From Phycisphaerales bacterium (GTDB taxonomy: Bacteria; Planctomycetota; Phycisphaerae; SM23-33), in NCBI GenBank assembly GCA_003171235.1, contig PMYM01000149.1, positions 1 through 22,615 of the forward strand: a stretch of DNA of 22,615 nucleotides, given 5' to 3'. Below, piece after piece: positions 1 to 6,626 of the stretch. The stretch's first letter is position 1. The number at the start of each line of letters is the position of its first letter. A program made the translations under genes and the position numbers. The notes under the pieces are model-generated. The model saw only the letters and a program-made list of their open reading frames with translations, was not told the DNA's origin and made no database searches.

Positions 1-439
1 CCGCGGGCTTGCCCACCGGCAGCAGGCTCCAGACCCGCAGATGTTCCGGGACGCCCAGGATTTCCCGCAGTTGCCCCTCGCACCGGCGTAGCGATCCTTC
101 CACCCAGCAAGCGGCGTAGCCGGCGTCCACCGCCGCCAGCAGCATGTTCTGCATGGCGGCCGAGGCGTCCTGCACGTAGAACTCGCCCGGCGGCATGGCT
201 TTGGGGGCAACCAGGATGACTATGCAGGCCGGCGCCCCCGTCAGAGCCTTGGAGATGGGGCGGATCTGCTCCATCAGGGCCGGGTCGTCCACGATGACGT
301 ACTGGCGGAGCTGGGCGTTGCAGCCGGAGGGGGCCTCCACGCCGGCGGCCACGATTCTTTCCAGCGCCGCCCGCCCCACCGGCTCGGGAAGGTACTCTCT
401 CACGCTGCGCCGCCGATTGATCGCGTCAAACAGGTCCAT
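1..439 (-). CDS. Nitroreductase family protein (C-terminus cut by window edge)
   Basis: The frame opens at an ATG read leftwards from 439 and runs without a stop to the window edge, giving at least 146 residues. The N-terminus MDLFDAINRRRSVREY is the classic nitroreductase opening, with Arg residues of the RRSVR motif expected to contact FMN phosphate. It is followed by a helix and EAPSGCNAQLRQYVIV, where the family usually has APSxxNxQPW. A later segment, QDASAAMQNMLLAAVDAGY, matches the conserved dimer-interface helix, and CWVEGS follows it. These proteins are FMN-dependent NAD(P)H oxidoreductases, usually dimeric and cytoplasmic; the substrate cannot be read from sequence. It lies downstream of coaB on the same strand, separated by a repeat-filled gap. 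The family call is firm; subfamily and true end are unknown. Confidence 0.85.
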   Translation of the reverse strand, partial: MDLFDAINRRRSVREYLPEPVGRAALERIVAAGVEAPSGCNAQLRQYVIVDDPALMEQIRPISKALTGAPACIVILVAPKAMPPGEFYVQDASAAMQNMLLAAVDAGYAACWVEGSLRRCEGQLREILGVPEHLRVWSLLPVGKPA

Positions 440-461
440 TGCCGCACCTCAGAAAAAAAGA

Positions 462-492
462 TTCACCACAAAGAGCACAAAGAACACAAAGG
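462..492 (+). repeat. Dispersed repeat family A (CACAAAGAACACAAAG type), copy 1
   Basis: Copies consist of an imperfect 9-10-base unit (CACAAAGAA/CACAAAGAG) repeated three or four times after TTCACCA. Other copies in this window are at 609-636 (inverted), 10010-10040, 11588-11621 (inverted), 20824-20853 (inverted) and 21752-21779, with a diverged version at 21684-21715. Copies 1 and 2 face each other about 115 bases apart and could pair. The rest of 440-593 is A- or T-rich and holds no gene. Confidence 0.8.
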
Positions 493-593
493 AAAAGAAC
501 ATCAAAACTCATTCAAAAAGAAACGATTCCGAACTCTCACAATCCGCACATTGCACTATCCTTACTGTTTTTCTTCTCCTTGTTCTTGCTGTC

Positions 594-1265
594 CTATTCT
601 CTGGTTTTCTTTGTGTGCTTTGTGCCCTTCGTGGTTGCAGTCTTTGCCGGCCCCAGTAGGCCTACGACTTCCCGGGCCAGGGCGGTCTTGGAGCGGCGGG
701 CCCAGTCCAGGACCAGGCCTTCGCGGCCGAGGATGCAGGCCTCGCTCTCTTTGGCCCCCATGGCCGCCGGGCCGTTGAGCACCAAGTAGTCGCAGTTCTT
801 GGCGCTCAGTTCGCGGTAGGCCTTTTCGATGTCGTTGGCGTCCTCGACGGCGAAGCCCACCAGCACCTGGTCGTTCCGGCGGCGCCGGCCGAGGTAGCCC
901 AGCACATCGGGCGTGGGCACAAGGGTGATGGTCACCGGACCGGCGGCGCGGGGTATCTTGCCGGCCAGCCGCGGCTGGACGGTGAAATCGCCCACCGCCG
1001 CCGTCATTACAAGTGCGTCGCAGGCGTCGAACCGCCTGTCCAACTCAGCCTGAAGCTCCTCCACCGAGACAATGCTGACGACCTCACACCCTGTCGGCGG
1101 CGCGATGGCCACCGGGCCTGTGATCAGACTCACCTGGTGGCCGGCGCGGACAGCCTGATCGGCGCAGGCATAGCCCATCTGCCCGCTGGAGGCGTTGGTG
1201 ATGAAGCGGACGGTGTCGATGTACTCGCGGGTGGGGCCCGCCGTGACTATCACGCGCATGCCCAT
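594..1265 (-). CDS. coaB: Phosphopantothenate--cysteine ligase, stand-alone CoaB
   Basis: This enzyme joins cysteine to 4'-phosphopantothenate using a nucleoside triphosphate, the second step of coenzyme A synthesis. The protein of 223 residues opens with MRVIVTAGPTREYID at residues 3-17, followed by VRFITNASSGQMG, the CoaB nucleotide-binding signature (usually SSGKMG, here Gln for Lys). MTAAVGDF near residue 88 and GKIPR near 102 match the later conserved segments. In most bacteria CoaB is fused behind the flavoprotein CoaC; here no CoaC domain or neighbour is present. Starts at residue 1 or residue 3 are both possible, and neither has a clear Shine-Dalgarno. The last 14 or so residues, TTKGTKHTKKTRE, are translated from a family A repeat, which also supplies the stop codon. 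Confidence 0.9.
   Translation of the reverse strand: MGMRVIVTAGPTREYIDTVRFITNASSGQMGYACADQAVRAGHQVSLITGPVAIAPPTGCEVVSIVSVEELQAELDRRFDACDALVMTAAVGDFTVQPRLAGKIPRAAGPVTITLVPTPDVLGYLGRRRRNDQVLVGFAVEDANDIEKAYRELSAKNCDYLVLNGPAAMGAKESEACILGREGLVLDWARRSKTALAREVVGLLGPAKTATTKGTKHTKKTRE
609..636 (-). repeat. Family A repeat copy 2, inside the 3' end of coaB
   Basis: Read on the minus strand, this is a CACGAAGGGCACAAAGCACA-type copy. It is translated as the basic Thr/Lys-rich tail of CoaB, and the coaB stop codon lies just beyond it. It is inverted relative to the copy at 462-492. Confidence 0.75.
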
Positions 1266-1327
1266 AGGTTATCCAAAACGCACCCGCATCGCCACAGAGA
1301 GGCACAGGCTAGGAGAACAACAAAGAG

Positions 1328-1486
1328 AAAGCTAAAAGCTAAAAGCTGAAAGCTGAAACAAAGATAGGAAACGTCAGGACCACAGCGATGAAAGCCGAAA
1401 GCTAAAAACCGAAAGCTGAAACAAAGACCGGAGACGCCGGTTCGGATTTCAGCTTTTGGCTTTCAGCTTTCAGCTTTGTTGCTTTT
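1328..1486. repeat. Family B repeats (AAAGCTGAAAGCTGAAAC), two direct and one inverted copy
   Basis: The gap between coaB and the GGDEF gene is mostly made of the unit AAGCTRAAAGC. Copies at 1328-1363 and 1390-1427 read on the plus strand, and a third at 1446-1486 reads on the minus strand. The second and third can pair into a long imperfect stem over GACCGGAGACGCCGG. The inverted copy reaches the stop codon of the GGDEF gene (1485-1487). No gene or RNA signal is seen in 1266-1484. Confidence 0.75.
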
Positions 1487-2573
1487 ACCTTCTCACGTCG
1501 CACAATTCCGGGGACATGGTTGAAGGGCGGCTGAGGTGGCGTTGGCGCAGTTGGCGGCGGTTGTCGGCTGAAAACTGGTCGAATCCCACGGATCGATCCC
1601 TGCCCAACTGCTTGGCCCGCAGCAGCGCCTGGTCGGCGAAGTACAGCAGCATCTGCGGCGTGGCCACCTCGGCGTCTTGGGGATAACTGCACATTCCCAC
1701 CGAAACGGTGATGCGGATTTCCTGGCCGAAGGCGGCGAAGCAATGCCGGGCCACCGTCTGGCGGATGCGCTGGGCCAGGCCCCGGGCCTGCCGCCGGTCG
1801 GTGTTGGGCATGACAATGGCGAACTCCTCGCCGCCGATGCGGGCGACGAAGTCGCTCTCGCGCACCAGGTGGCGGAGGATGTCGGAAAACTCCCTGAGCA
1901 CCAAGTCGCCGGCCGGGTGGCCGTAAACGTCGTTCACCCGCTTGAAATGGTCCAGGTCCATCACCAGGGCCGACAACTCCCGGTTGTACCGCCGGGCGAT
2001 GCGGAACTGCCCGGTCAGAAAGGCATCCAGGTGGCGGACGTTCTGCAGCCGGGTCAGAGGATCGGTGCCGGCCAGGACCAGCAGGTGCTCGTTGTCGTTT
2101 CTCAGCCGCGCCAACAGCGCCCGCTCTCGCTCCAGCGAGGCGGCCAGGGCCTCGCGGCTGGAACGCAGTTCGTCCTGCAGCCGCTTGACCCGCATGAGCC
2201 GCCGCAGCCGGGCGTCCAGCTCCATGGAGGAAATGCCGGGGGCGACCACCTCGTCGGCCCCGCTATCCAGCAGGCGGCAGAGGCACTGCTGGTCGGGGTG
2301 GGGCGAGATGACCACCAGCGGCAGGTATGCCCTGCCGCAGGCCAGCCGGAGGGCCTCGGCCAGGTAGGCCAGGCGGTCCTGCTCATCCGTGCCCTCGGCC
2401 AGCACCAAGTCCACAGGGTTGGCGCGAACGGCCCCGAGGGCCTCCTGCTCGTCGCCGGCCGGAATTACCTGCCAGCCGGCGTGCCTTAATTGCCCGCCGT
2501 GCCGGGCCAGGCTCCAACGGTTGCGGTTCAGCAACAGCAGCCTGCCGCGCATCTGGGCAGACAACTCGGCCAT
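1485..2573 (-). CDS. Diguanylate cyclase with degenerate receiver domain (REC*-GGDEF)
   Basis: The start chosen is the ATG at 2573, preceded by GGAGG four bases upstream; a 20-residue upstream extension is unlikely. The protein has 362 residues. Residues 10-125 look like a response-regulator receiver, but the acidic pocket is replaced (LLLLNRNR where DD is expected) and the phospho-acceptor position of DLVLxD is Glu60, so phosphorylation is unlikely. Residues 130-165 form a charged coiled coil. The GGDEF domain covers 166-340, with TDPLTRL, DLDHFKRVND (206-215), and the active GGEEF at 247-251. RESD at 238-241, five residues before GGEEF, is a full inhibitory I-site. It should make cyclic di-GMP with product inhibition, controlled through the coiled coil or partner binding rather than phosphotransfer. 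It probably stands alone, since it is flanked by repeats on both sides. Confidence 0.93.
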   Translation of the reverse strand: MAELSAQMRGRLLLLNRNRWSLARHGGQLRHAGWQVIPAGDEQEALGAVRANPVDLVLAEGTDEQDRLAYLAEALRLACGRAYLPLVVISPHPDQQCLCRLLDSGADEVVAPGISSMELDARLRRLMRVKRLQDELRSSREALAASLERERALLARLRNDNEHLLVLAGTDPLTRLQNVRHLDAFLTGQFRIARRYNRELSALVMDLDHFKRVNDVYGHPAGDLVLREFSDILRHLVRESDFVARIGGEEFAIVMPNTDRRQARGLAQRIRQTVARHCFAAFGQEIRITVSVGMCSYPQDAEVATPQMLLYFADQALLRAKQLGRDRSVGFDQFSADNRRQLRQRHLSRPSTMSPELCDVRR

Positions 2574-2668
2574 GCCGCCTCCAAAACACAAAGACACCCT
2601 GTGGGGCCAAGCCCCACTAATCCTCACTGGCAACCTAAGATATGACCGTGGGCAAAACCACGCGGGGA

Positions 2669-2724
2669 GATTTCAAATCTGGGAATTTCAAATTGCGGAT
2701 GGGAGGAGCCAAGGCAGTGCCTAG
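2669..2724 (+). repeat. Family C palindromic repeat, copy C1
   Basis: Contains TTTCAAATCTGGGAATTTC, then AAATTGCGGATGGGAGGAGC and CAAGGCAGTGCCTAGG. The core CCAAGGCA-G-TGCCTAGG is nearly palindromic. The TAG at 2721-2723 (minus strand) inside this core ends the M48 protease gene. Other copies are at 4212-4310, 16447-16550, 18138-18186 and 19491-19530 (inverted). Confidence 0.75.
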
Positions 2725-4145
2725 GCAACGAACTTGGATACCCAAGCTAGAAACGCCTGAATCTCCTCCCGCAGCATGGCCGCCAGAGCGGCCAGGAAAA
2801 CCAGCCAGATCAATAGCCGCAGCCGGCGCATTCGCCCTTCCAGTTGGGCCAGCGACGGGTCCGACCCAAGCAGTTGCCACAGCCGGTTGACCCGCGTGCG
2901 GATGCTGCCGTGACGGAAGTTGCCCTGGTCCAGGCCGATGCCGTTGAGCCGGGCGACCTCCAGCAGGGTGGCGGTGTAGGACTCCACGCTCTGGGGGGTC
3001 AGCCGCCCTCTTACCCGCCCCCCGCCCGAAAGCAGCAGGCCCGACTGGTCGTATTCCAGGCTGGCGGCGTGGGCGTCGGCCTGCCATTCGAACCGCCGAC
3101 TGACCAGGCCGAAAAGCCAAATCCACGCCAGGCCCGCCACGCCCACCGGCAGCCACTGGTCAATCTGCGGGGGGAGGTGGAGATGCGCTTCCAACACCCC
3201 GCCGGCCCAACCCGCCAGCCCCAGCAGCCCCACCGTCAACAGCACGGTGTAGAAGATGTGATGGTGGATGATGTGCCCGGCCTCGTGGGCGAAAACCGCC
3301 TCCACCCCGCGCGGCTCCATGTTCTCCAGCAGGGCGTCCGACAGCAGCACGTAGCGCACCGGGCGCAGCACGCCCATGACGCCGGCGTTGACCACCACGC
3401 CGTCGGTCTGCCAGAGGCGGATGTCGCGATAGGTCAGGCCCATGGCCCGGCAGAGCAGGGTCAGCCGGCTCCGCAGGGGGCCCTCGGGCAGGGAGCGCGT
3501 CCGCCAGATGCGCACGATCAAGACCGGGGCGGCCACCAGCACGCCCAGCATGGCCGCCAGCATCAGGTAGTTGACCAGCATCTCATGGGATGGCCCCAGC
3601 AGGTCCGCCAGCAGTTCCTCGATCAGCATGAGCAGCAGCACCGGCACCAGCACCAATAGCAGGTTCTGGCGCAGTTGGAAGTCCAGGAACTGGCGGCGGG
3701 TCCAGGCGGGCAGGGCCCTGCCGCCGGAAATGATCGTATCGGCCTGCATCCGCAGCCGGACCGCTCGTTCCAGGGGGTATATGGCCAGCCAGTAGGCCAG
3801 CATGGCCGCCACGCCCGGCAGCAGGGCCAGCACCCTTGCCGCCAGCGCCACCCGGTCCAGGTGAGGCCAGCCCTCCAGCACCTCGCCCAGGCCAAGCAGC
3901 ATCAAGCCGGCCAGCCCCGCCAGCAGGTAGATGGGCATCAGCCGAGCCAGCAGGTTTGAACGCCCTCCGGCGCCGACGCGCATAAGCCGCCGCAGGCCGC
4001 GGTAGGCCGACAGTCGGGCCAGCAGATATGACCCGGCGACATACGCCCCCGCCAGGCACGCCAAGGCCGGCGCCGGCAGCGCCACCAGGGAGTAATCCTG
4101 CAACAGCGTCACCAACAGGCAGCACAGTATGACTACAATAAGCAT
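2721..4145 (-). CDS. Membrane-embedded M48-family zinc metalloprotease
   Basis: The protein has 474 residues when started at the ATG at 4145, which places a hydrophobic segment (MLIVVILCCLLVTLL) at the very N-terminus; an ATG 20 codons upstream is possible but adds only Arg-rich sequence. Six hydrophobic segments precede the catalytic region. HEAGH at residues 287-291 is the HExxH zinc site, and EWQAD (Glu353) supplies the third ligand with the ExxxD spacing typical of HtpX/Ste24-type M48 enzymes. Two more hydrophobic segments lie between these motifs, and one closes the C-terminus. Such proteases act in the cytoplasmic membrane, often in quality control of membrane proteins; the substrate here is unknown. 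The long N-terminal membrane region is larger than in HtpX. The stop codon lies in a family C repeat. Confidence 0.88.
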   Translation of the reverse strand: MLIVVILCCLLVTLLQDYSLVALPAPALACLAGAYVAGSYLLARLSAYRGLRRLMRVGAGGRSNLLARLMPIYLLAGLAGLMLLGLGEVLEGWPHLDRVALAARVLALLPGVAAMLAYWLAIYPLERAVRLRMQADTIISGGRALPAWTRRQFLDFQLRQNLLLVLVPVLLLMLIEELLADLLGPSHEMLVNYLMLAAMLGVLVAAPVLIVRIWRTRSLPEGPLRSRLTLLCRAMGLTYRDIRLWQTDGVVVNAGVMGVLRPVRYVLLSDALLENMEPRGVEAVFAHEAGHIIHHHIFYTVLLTVGLLGLAGWAGGVLEAHLHLPPQIDQWLPVGVAGLAWIWLFGLVSRRFEWQADAHAASLEYDQSGLLLSGGGRVRGRLTPQSVESYTATLLEVARLNGIGLDQGNFRHGSIRTRVNRLWQLLGSDPSLAQLEGRMRRLRLLIWLVFLAALAAMLREEIQAFLAWVSKFVA

Positions 4146-4211
4146 CGGCCCATTGTATCGCCGCCGTTGCGGCTGTCGAGTCAGCCGGCAACCAAGAGCC
4201 CGCAAAGCAGG

Positions 4212-4310
4212 TTTGGAGTTTCAAGTTCGGGAATCTTAAATTGCAGACGGGAGGAGCCAAGGCCGTGCCTTGGGCCTGTCTTTCAATTCCCAAATCTGAA
4301 ATCCGAATTA
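4212..4310 (+). repeat. Family C palindromic repeat, copy C2 (full length)
   Basis: This is the clearest full copy. The left arm (TTTCAAGTTCGGGAATC) and the right arm (AATTCCCAAATCTGAAAT) are imperfectly complementary. They enclose a perfect 7-bp stem, CCAAGGC at 4257-4263 and GCCTTGG at 4267-4273, with loop CGT. It lies in the divergent gap 4146-4435 between the protease and the PTS IIA gene, which otherwise shows only a weak promoter-like pair (TTGATT at 4353, CATAAT at 4374). Confidence 0.75.
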
Positions 4311-4435
4311 CCGGCTCACGGGCCACCGGCTACTGTCTTTTGGAGTTTGCTGTTGATTACGCACGAGATTCTTCATAATTTCAATTGCTTCGTGCTCGGC
4401 CCCAACGGACGTCTTTGCTAGGAACTAGCGGCGCG

Positions 4436-4903
4436 ATGCGACTGACAGAAATTCTCTCGCCCGAATGCGTCAAGGTGCCTTTGACCGCCACCGACAAGAA
4501 GGCGGTCATCGCCGAGATGGTGGACCTGGTGGCGGCGGCCGGCAAAATCTCCGACCGCGAGCAGATGCTTTCAGCCACGCTGGAACGGGAAAACACCCGC
4601 ACCACCGGCATAGGCAACGGCTTGGCCATTCCCCACGGCAAGTGCCCGGCGGTCAAAGACCTGGTCATGGCCCTGGGCAAGTGCTCGCCGCCGGTGGAGT
4701 TTGAGTCCATCGATTCCAAGCCCGTCAGCATCGTCATTTTCCTGGCCAGCCCGCCCGACCGCACCGGGCCGCACATCCAGGCCCTGGCACGCATCAGCCG
4801 GCTCATGACCGACACCAAGTTCCGCGCCGCCCTGGACAAGGCCGCCACCGCCAAGGAAGTCTACGACCTCATCGCCGACTACGAAGCCAACCACGCCTCC
4901 TGA
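4436..4903 (+). CDS. PTS EIIA-type phosphocarrier (fructose/nitrogen family)
   Basis: The start is the ATG at 4436, with AGGAA about 11 bases upstream, giving 155 residues, the usual size of a single EIIA-Fru/Ntr domain. The hallmark is ENTRTTGIGNGLAIPHGK (residues 52-69), which places the phosphorylated His at residue 67. IVIFLASPPDRTGPHIQALA further on is the second conserved stretch. These proteins take phosphate from HPr and either pass it to a sugar-specific EIIB or act as regulators (PtsN, HPr kinase circuits). No EI, HPr, EIIB or EIIC gene is nearby, so a regulatory role is as likely as transport. The fold call is firm; fructose-type versus nitrogen-type cannot be decided here. Confidence 0.9.
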   Translation: MRLTEILSPECVKVPLTATDKKAVIAEMVDLVAAAGKISDREQMLSATLERENTRTTGIGNGLAIPHGKCPAVKDLVMALGKCSPPVEFESIDSKPVSIVIFLASPPDRTGPHIQALARISRLMTDTKFRAALDKAATAKEVYDLIADYEANHAS

Positions 4904-5057
4904 ATTACGAAAAAACTCCAAGCGCTAAGCTCTAAACAAGCACCAAGAAGGCAAGCTCCAAAAGAATCCCGTGAGCGATTGTCTTTTTTTCATTTGTCTG
5001 CTTTCATCATTTTCTGCTTTGATCATGGTTTAGAGCAGTTCACGCTTGCTTGTGTCC

Positions 5058-5163
5058 TGGCATGGCCGTCCCGGCCATGCGTCCCACGGGCGTCCCGCCC
5101 GTGGGGCGGACAACCGGCAGGGGCGAGACGCCCCTGCGACGCATGGGCAAGATGCCCATGCCA
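5058..5163. repeat. Nested array of four perfect short hairpins
   Basis: Four perfect stem-loops stand in a row: 5061-5079 (8 bp, loop TCC), 5083-5105 (10 bp, loop TCC), 5117-5137 (9 bp, loop AGA) and 5141-5161 (9 bp, loop AGA). Spacers are 3, 11 and 3 bases. The whole block is itself an imperfect inverted repeat: the first pair aligns with the reverse complement of the second, both starting TGGCATGG. There is no T-tract, so these are not ordinary terminators. It occupies the gap 4904-5207, which otherwise holds AT-rich sequence with scattered CTCCAA/AAGCTC words and no gene. Confidence 0.88.
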
Positions 5164-5207
5164 CGGATAAAGCCAACCGTGAAGTGCTATAGGGTTTTTG
5201 ACTGCGA

Positions 5208-6068
5208 ATGAATATCCTGCTCGTAATTCTCTGCGCAGCGGCTGTCGCCCAGCTTGCGATAGAGGCCCTCGTGAGAACCCTCAGCCACCGGCGGCACCGG
5301 CCGGGGGCGGAGGAATTCGGGGGGCTGACAGGCGAGAGGCCGCTGGTCATCCTGGTCGAGGGCATTCGCTGGTCGCTGTTTTCCTGGGATCGCGACAACG
5401 CGCTGGCCGGTCTGCGGCTGTCCGGCTATGCGGGCGACTTCCACTATTGGAAATGGCATGAAGATTGGCGGGCATGGCTGGTGCTGCCGGTGATCGCCGC
5501 GCCGCGATTCCTTGAGCGGAGGGCAAACGAACTGGCCGAGATGATACGCCGCCGCCGCGCCGAGCACCCCCGCTCGCCGGTATATCTGGTGGGCATTTCC
5601 TGCGGGGGCTACCTCCTGACGCGGGCACTGGAACTGCTGCCGGAGGAAGTGCAGGTTGACGGGGTGGCGCTGATCGGGGCGGCGATGAATCCATGGCGCA
5701 ACCTCTCGCTCGCAGCGGTGCACGTCCTCACGCCGATGGTGGTCACGCAAAGCTACCTCGACTGGCAAACGCTTGGCCTGGGCACGCTGATTACCGGGAC
5801 GGCCGACCGCCGCCATCGGCCATCGATGGGCATGCTCGGCCCGCGCGGCCGAGGCAACCGCGAACTTATTCAATCGGGCCGGATGCACGTCCTGAGCTGG
5901 CGGCCACGGTTCCTGAAACTTGGCAACTGCGGCGGCCACCTCACCGCCGCCTCGCCGGTCTTCATTGCTCAGGTGCTCGCCCCGAAATTGTTGTGTCCTG
6001 CCGATTATGGGCATGGCGATGATCGCGCCAGTTGCGGAAAAAGAGAGACCTCCTGGAATTGCGACTGA
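5208..6068 (+). CDS. Alpha/beta-hydrolase-like protein with N-terminal membrane anchor
   Basis: This 286-residue protein starts with a hydrophobic stretch, MNILLVILCAAAVAQLAIEA, either a signal anchor or an uncleaved membrane segment. PLVILVEGIRWS (about residues 45-56) reads as the first core strand, and YLVGISCGGYLL (about 125-136) contains the nucleophile elbow G-x-S-x-G with the probable catalytic Ser in GISCGG. NCGGHLTAAS near residue 245 supplies a likely catalytic His. No specific subfamily is recognised and the substrate is unknown. No clear Shine-Dalgarno precedes the ATG. The last 25 residues are polar and look poorly conserved. The next gene starts on the base right after this stop codon, so the two are probably co-transcribed and translationally coupled. 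Confidence 0.7.
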   Translation: MNILLVILCAAAVAQLAIEALVRTLSHRRHRPGAEEFGGLTGERPLVILVEGIRWSLFSWDRDNALAGLRLSGYAGDFHYWKWHEDWRAWLVLPVIAAPRFLERRANELAEMIRRRRAEHPRSPVYLVGISCGGYLLTRALELLPEEVQVDGVALIGAAMNPWRNLSLAAVHVLTPMVVTQSYLDWQTLGLGTLITGTADRRHRPSMGMLGPRGRGNRELIQSGRMHVLSWRPRFLKLGNCGGHLTAASPVFIAQVLAPKLLCPADYGHGDDRASCGKRETSWNCD

Positions 6069-6515
6069 ATGAAACCTTTAAGCGTCAACAAAGGTGATCT
6101 CGCATACACGTTTTTGTGCCATGAGAGCGCGATTGAGTATCTGAGCTCTCTAGGCGCAGAAGAATGTGATGTGCTCATTGCTGTTTTGAATACTGAGTTG
6201 CTGACGCCTCAGCTTGCCCAGGCGCTTGCACGAGGTGCTGCCCAGGCCAATACCAGATGGGTGAAGGTCATGGGAAGAGGGGCGGAAGACCTTCATGATG
6301 CGGTAGACCGGGCCAGCGTGGAGATCGGCAGGCAGGGATATGTTGGTGAGGGCATCCCCATGACGGCGTGGTTTGAAGAAATGAGTCGCGATGAGATAGT
6401 GTCGCATCTGAGGCTTGGCGGGTTGGGGGGCGCGGCCCACAAGGTGATCGTAATCGTTGCTCCACAGGCATTGTGCGAGTCGTTAATTCAAGAAGTGTGT
6501 GCAGGCTTGGAATAG
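6069..6515 (+). CDS. Hypothetical protein, unrecognised
   Basis: 148 residues with no signal peptide or membrane segment. The ATG directly follows the TGA of the preceding gene (TGAATG), which suggests translational coupling and supports it being real. It alternates strands and helices (CDVLIAVLNTELL, RWVKVMGRG, HKVIVIVAPQALC), as in a small alpha/beta fold of Rossmann-like order. LRLGGLGGAAHKVIVIV near residue 116 is a Gly-rich turn before a strand, but it is not a recognised nucleotide-binding motif. GC content is visibly lower than in the genes on either side, so it may have been acquired separately. I do not recognise a family. Confidence 0.6.
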   Translation: MKPLSVNKGDLAYTFLCHESAIEYLSSLGAEECDVLIAVLNTELLTPQLAQALARGAAQANTRWVKVMGRGAEDLHDAVDRASVEIGRQGYVGEGIPMTAWFEEMSRDEIVSHLRLGGLGGAAHKVIVIVAPQALCESLIQEVCAGLE

Positions 6516-6543
6516 GCATGCTCTCGCTTCTTCTCGGTCGACC

Positions 6544-6570
6544 AAAAAAACCCCCGACTATCGTCGGGGG
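6544..6570 (-). terminator. Rho-independent terminator of folC
   Basis: On the minus strand an 8-bp stem CCCCCGAC/GTCGGGGG with a 4-base loop is followed by seven T residues (A7 at 6544-6550 on the plus strand). It lies 57 bases after the folC stop. The plus-strand side has no T-tract, so it acts mainly for folC. Confidence 0.88.
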
Positions 6571-6626
6571 CTATAAGCGGAAGAATGATTGGGCAAGGAT
6601 GTCCGATCGACTTGGTTTTTCAATCT

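Noticed and set aside
195..789. Overlapping plus-strand frames of 116 and 154 codons
   Set aside because: They run antisense to the nitroreductase and coaB and through the family A repeats; the translations are repeat-derived.
2574..2633. N-terminal extension of the GGDEF protein by 20 codons
   Set aside because: GGAGG directly precedes the ATG at 2573, and the extension has no receiver-domain sequence.
5058..5163. Rho-independent terminators or a riboswitch upstream of the hydrolase gene
   Set aside because: No hairpin is followed by a T-tract in either direction, and no conserved riboswitch core is seen; the nested symmetry fits a repeat element better.
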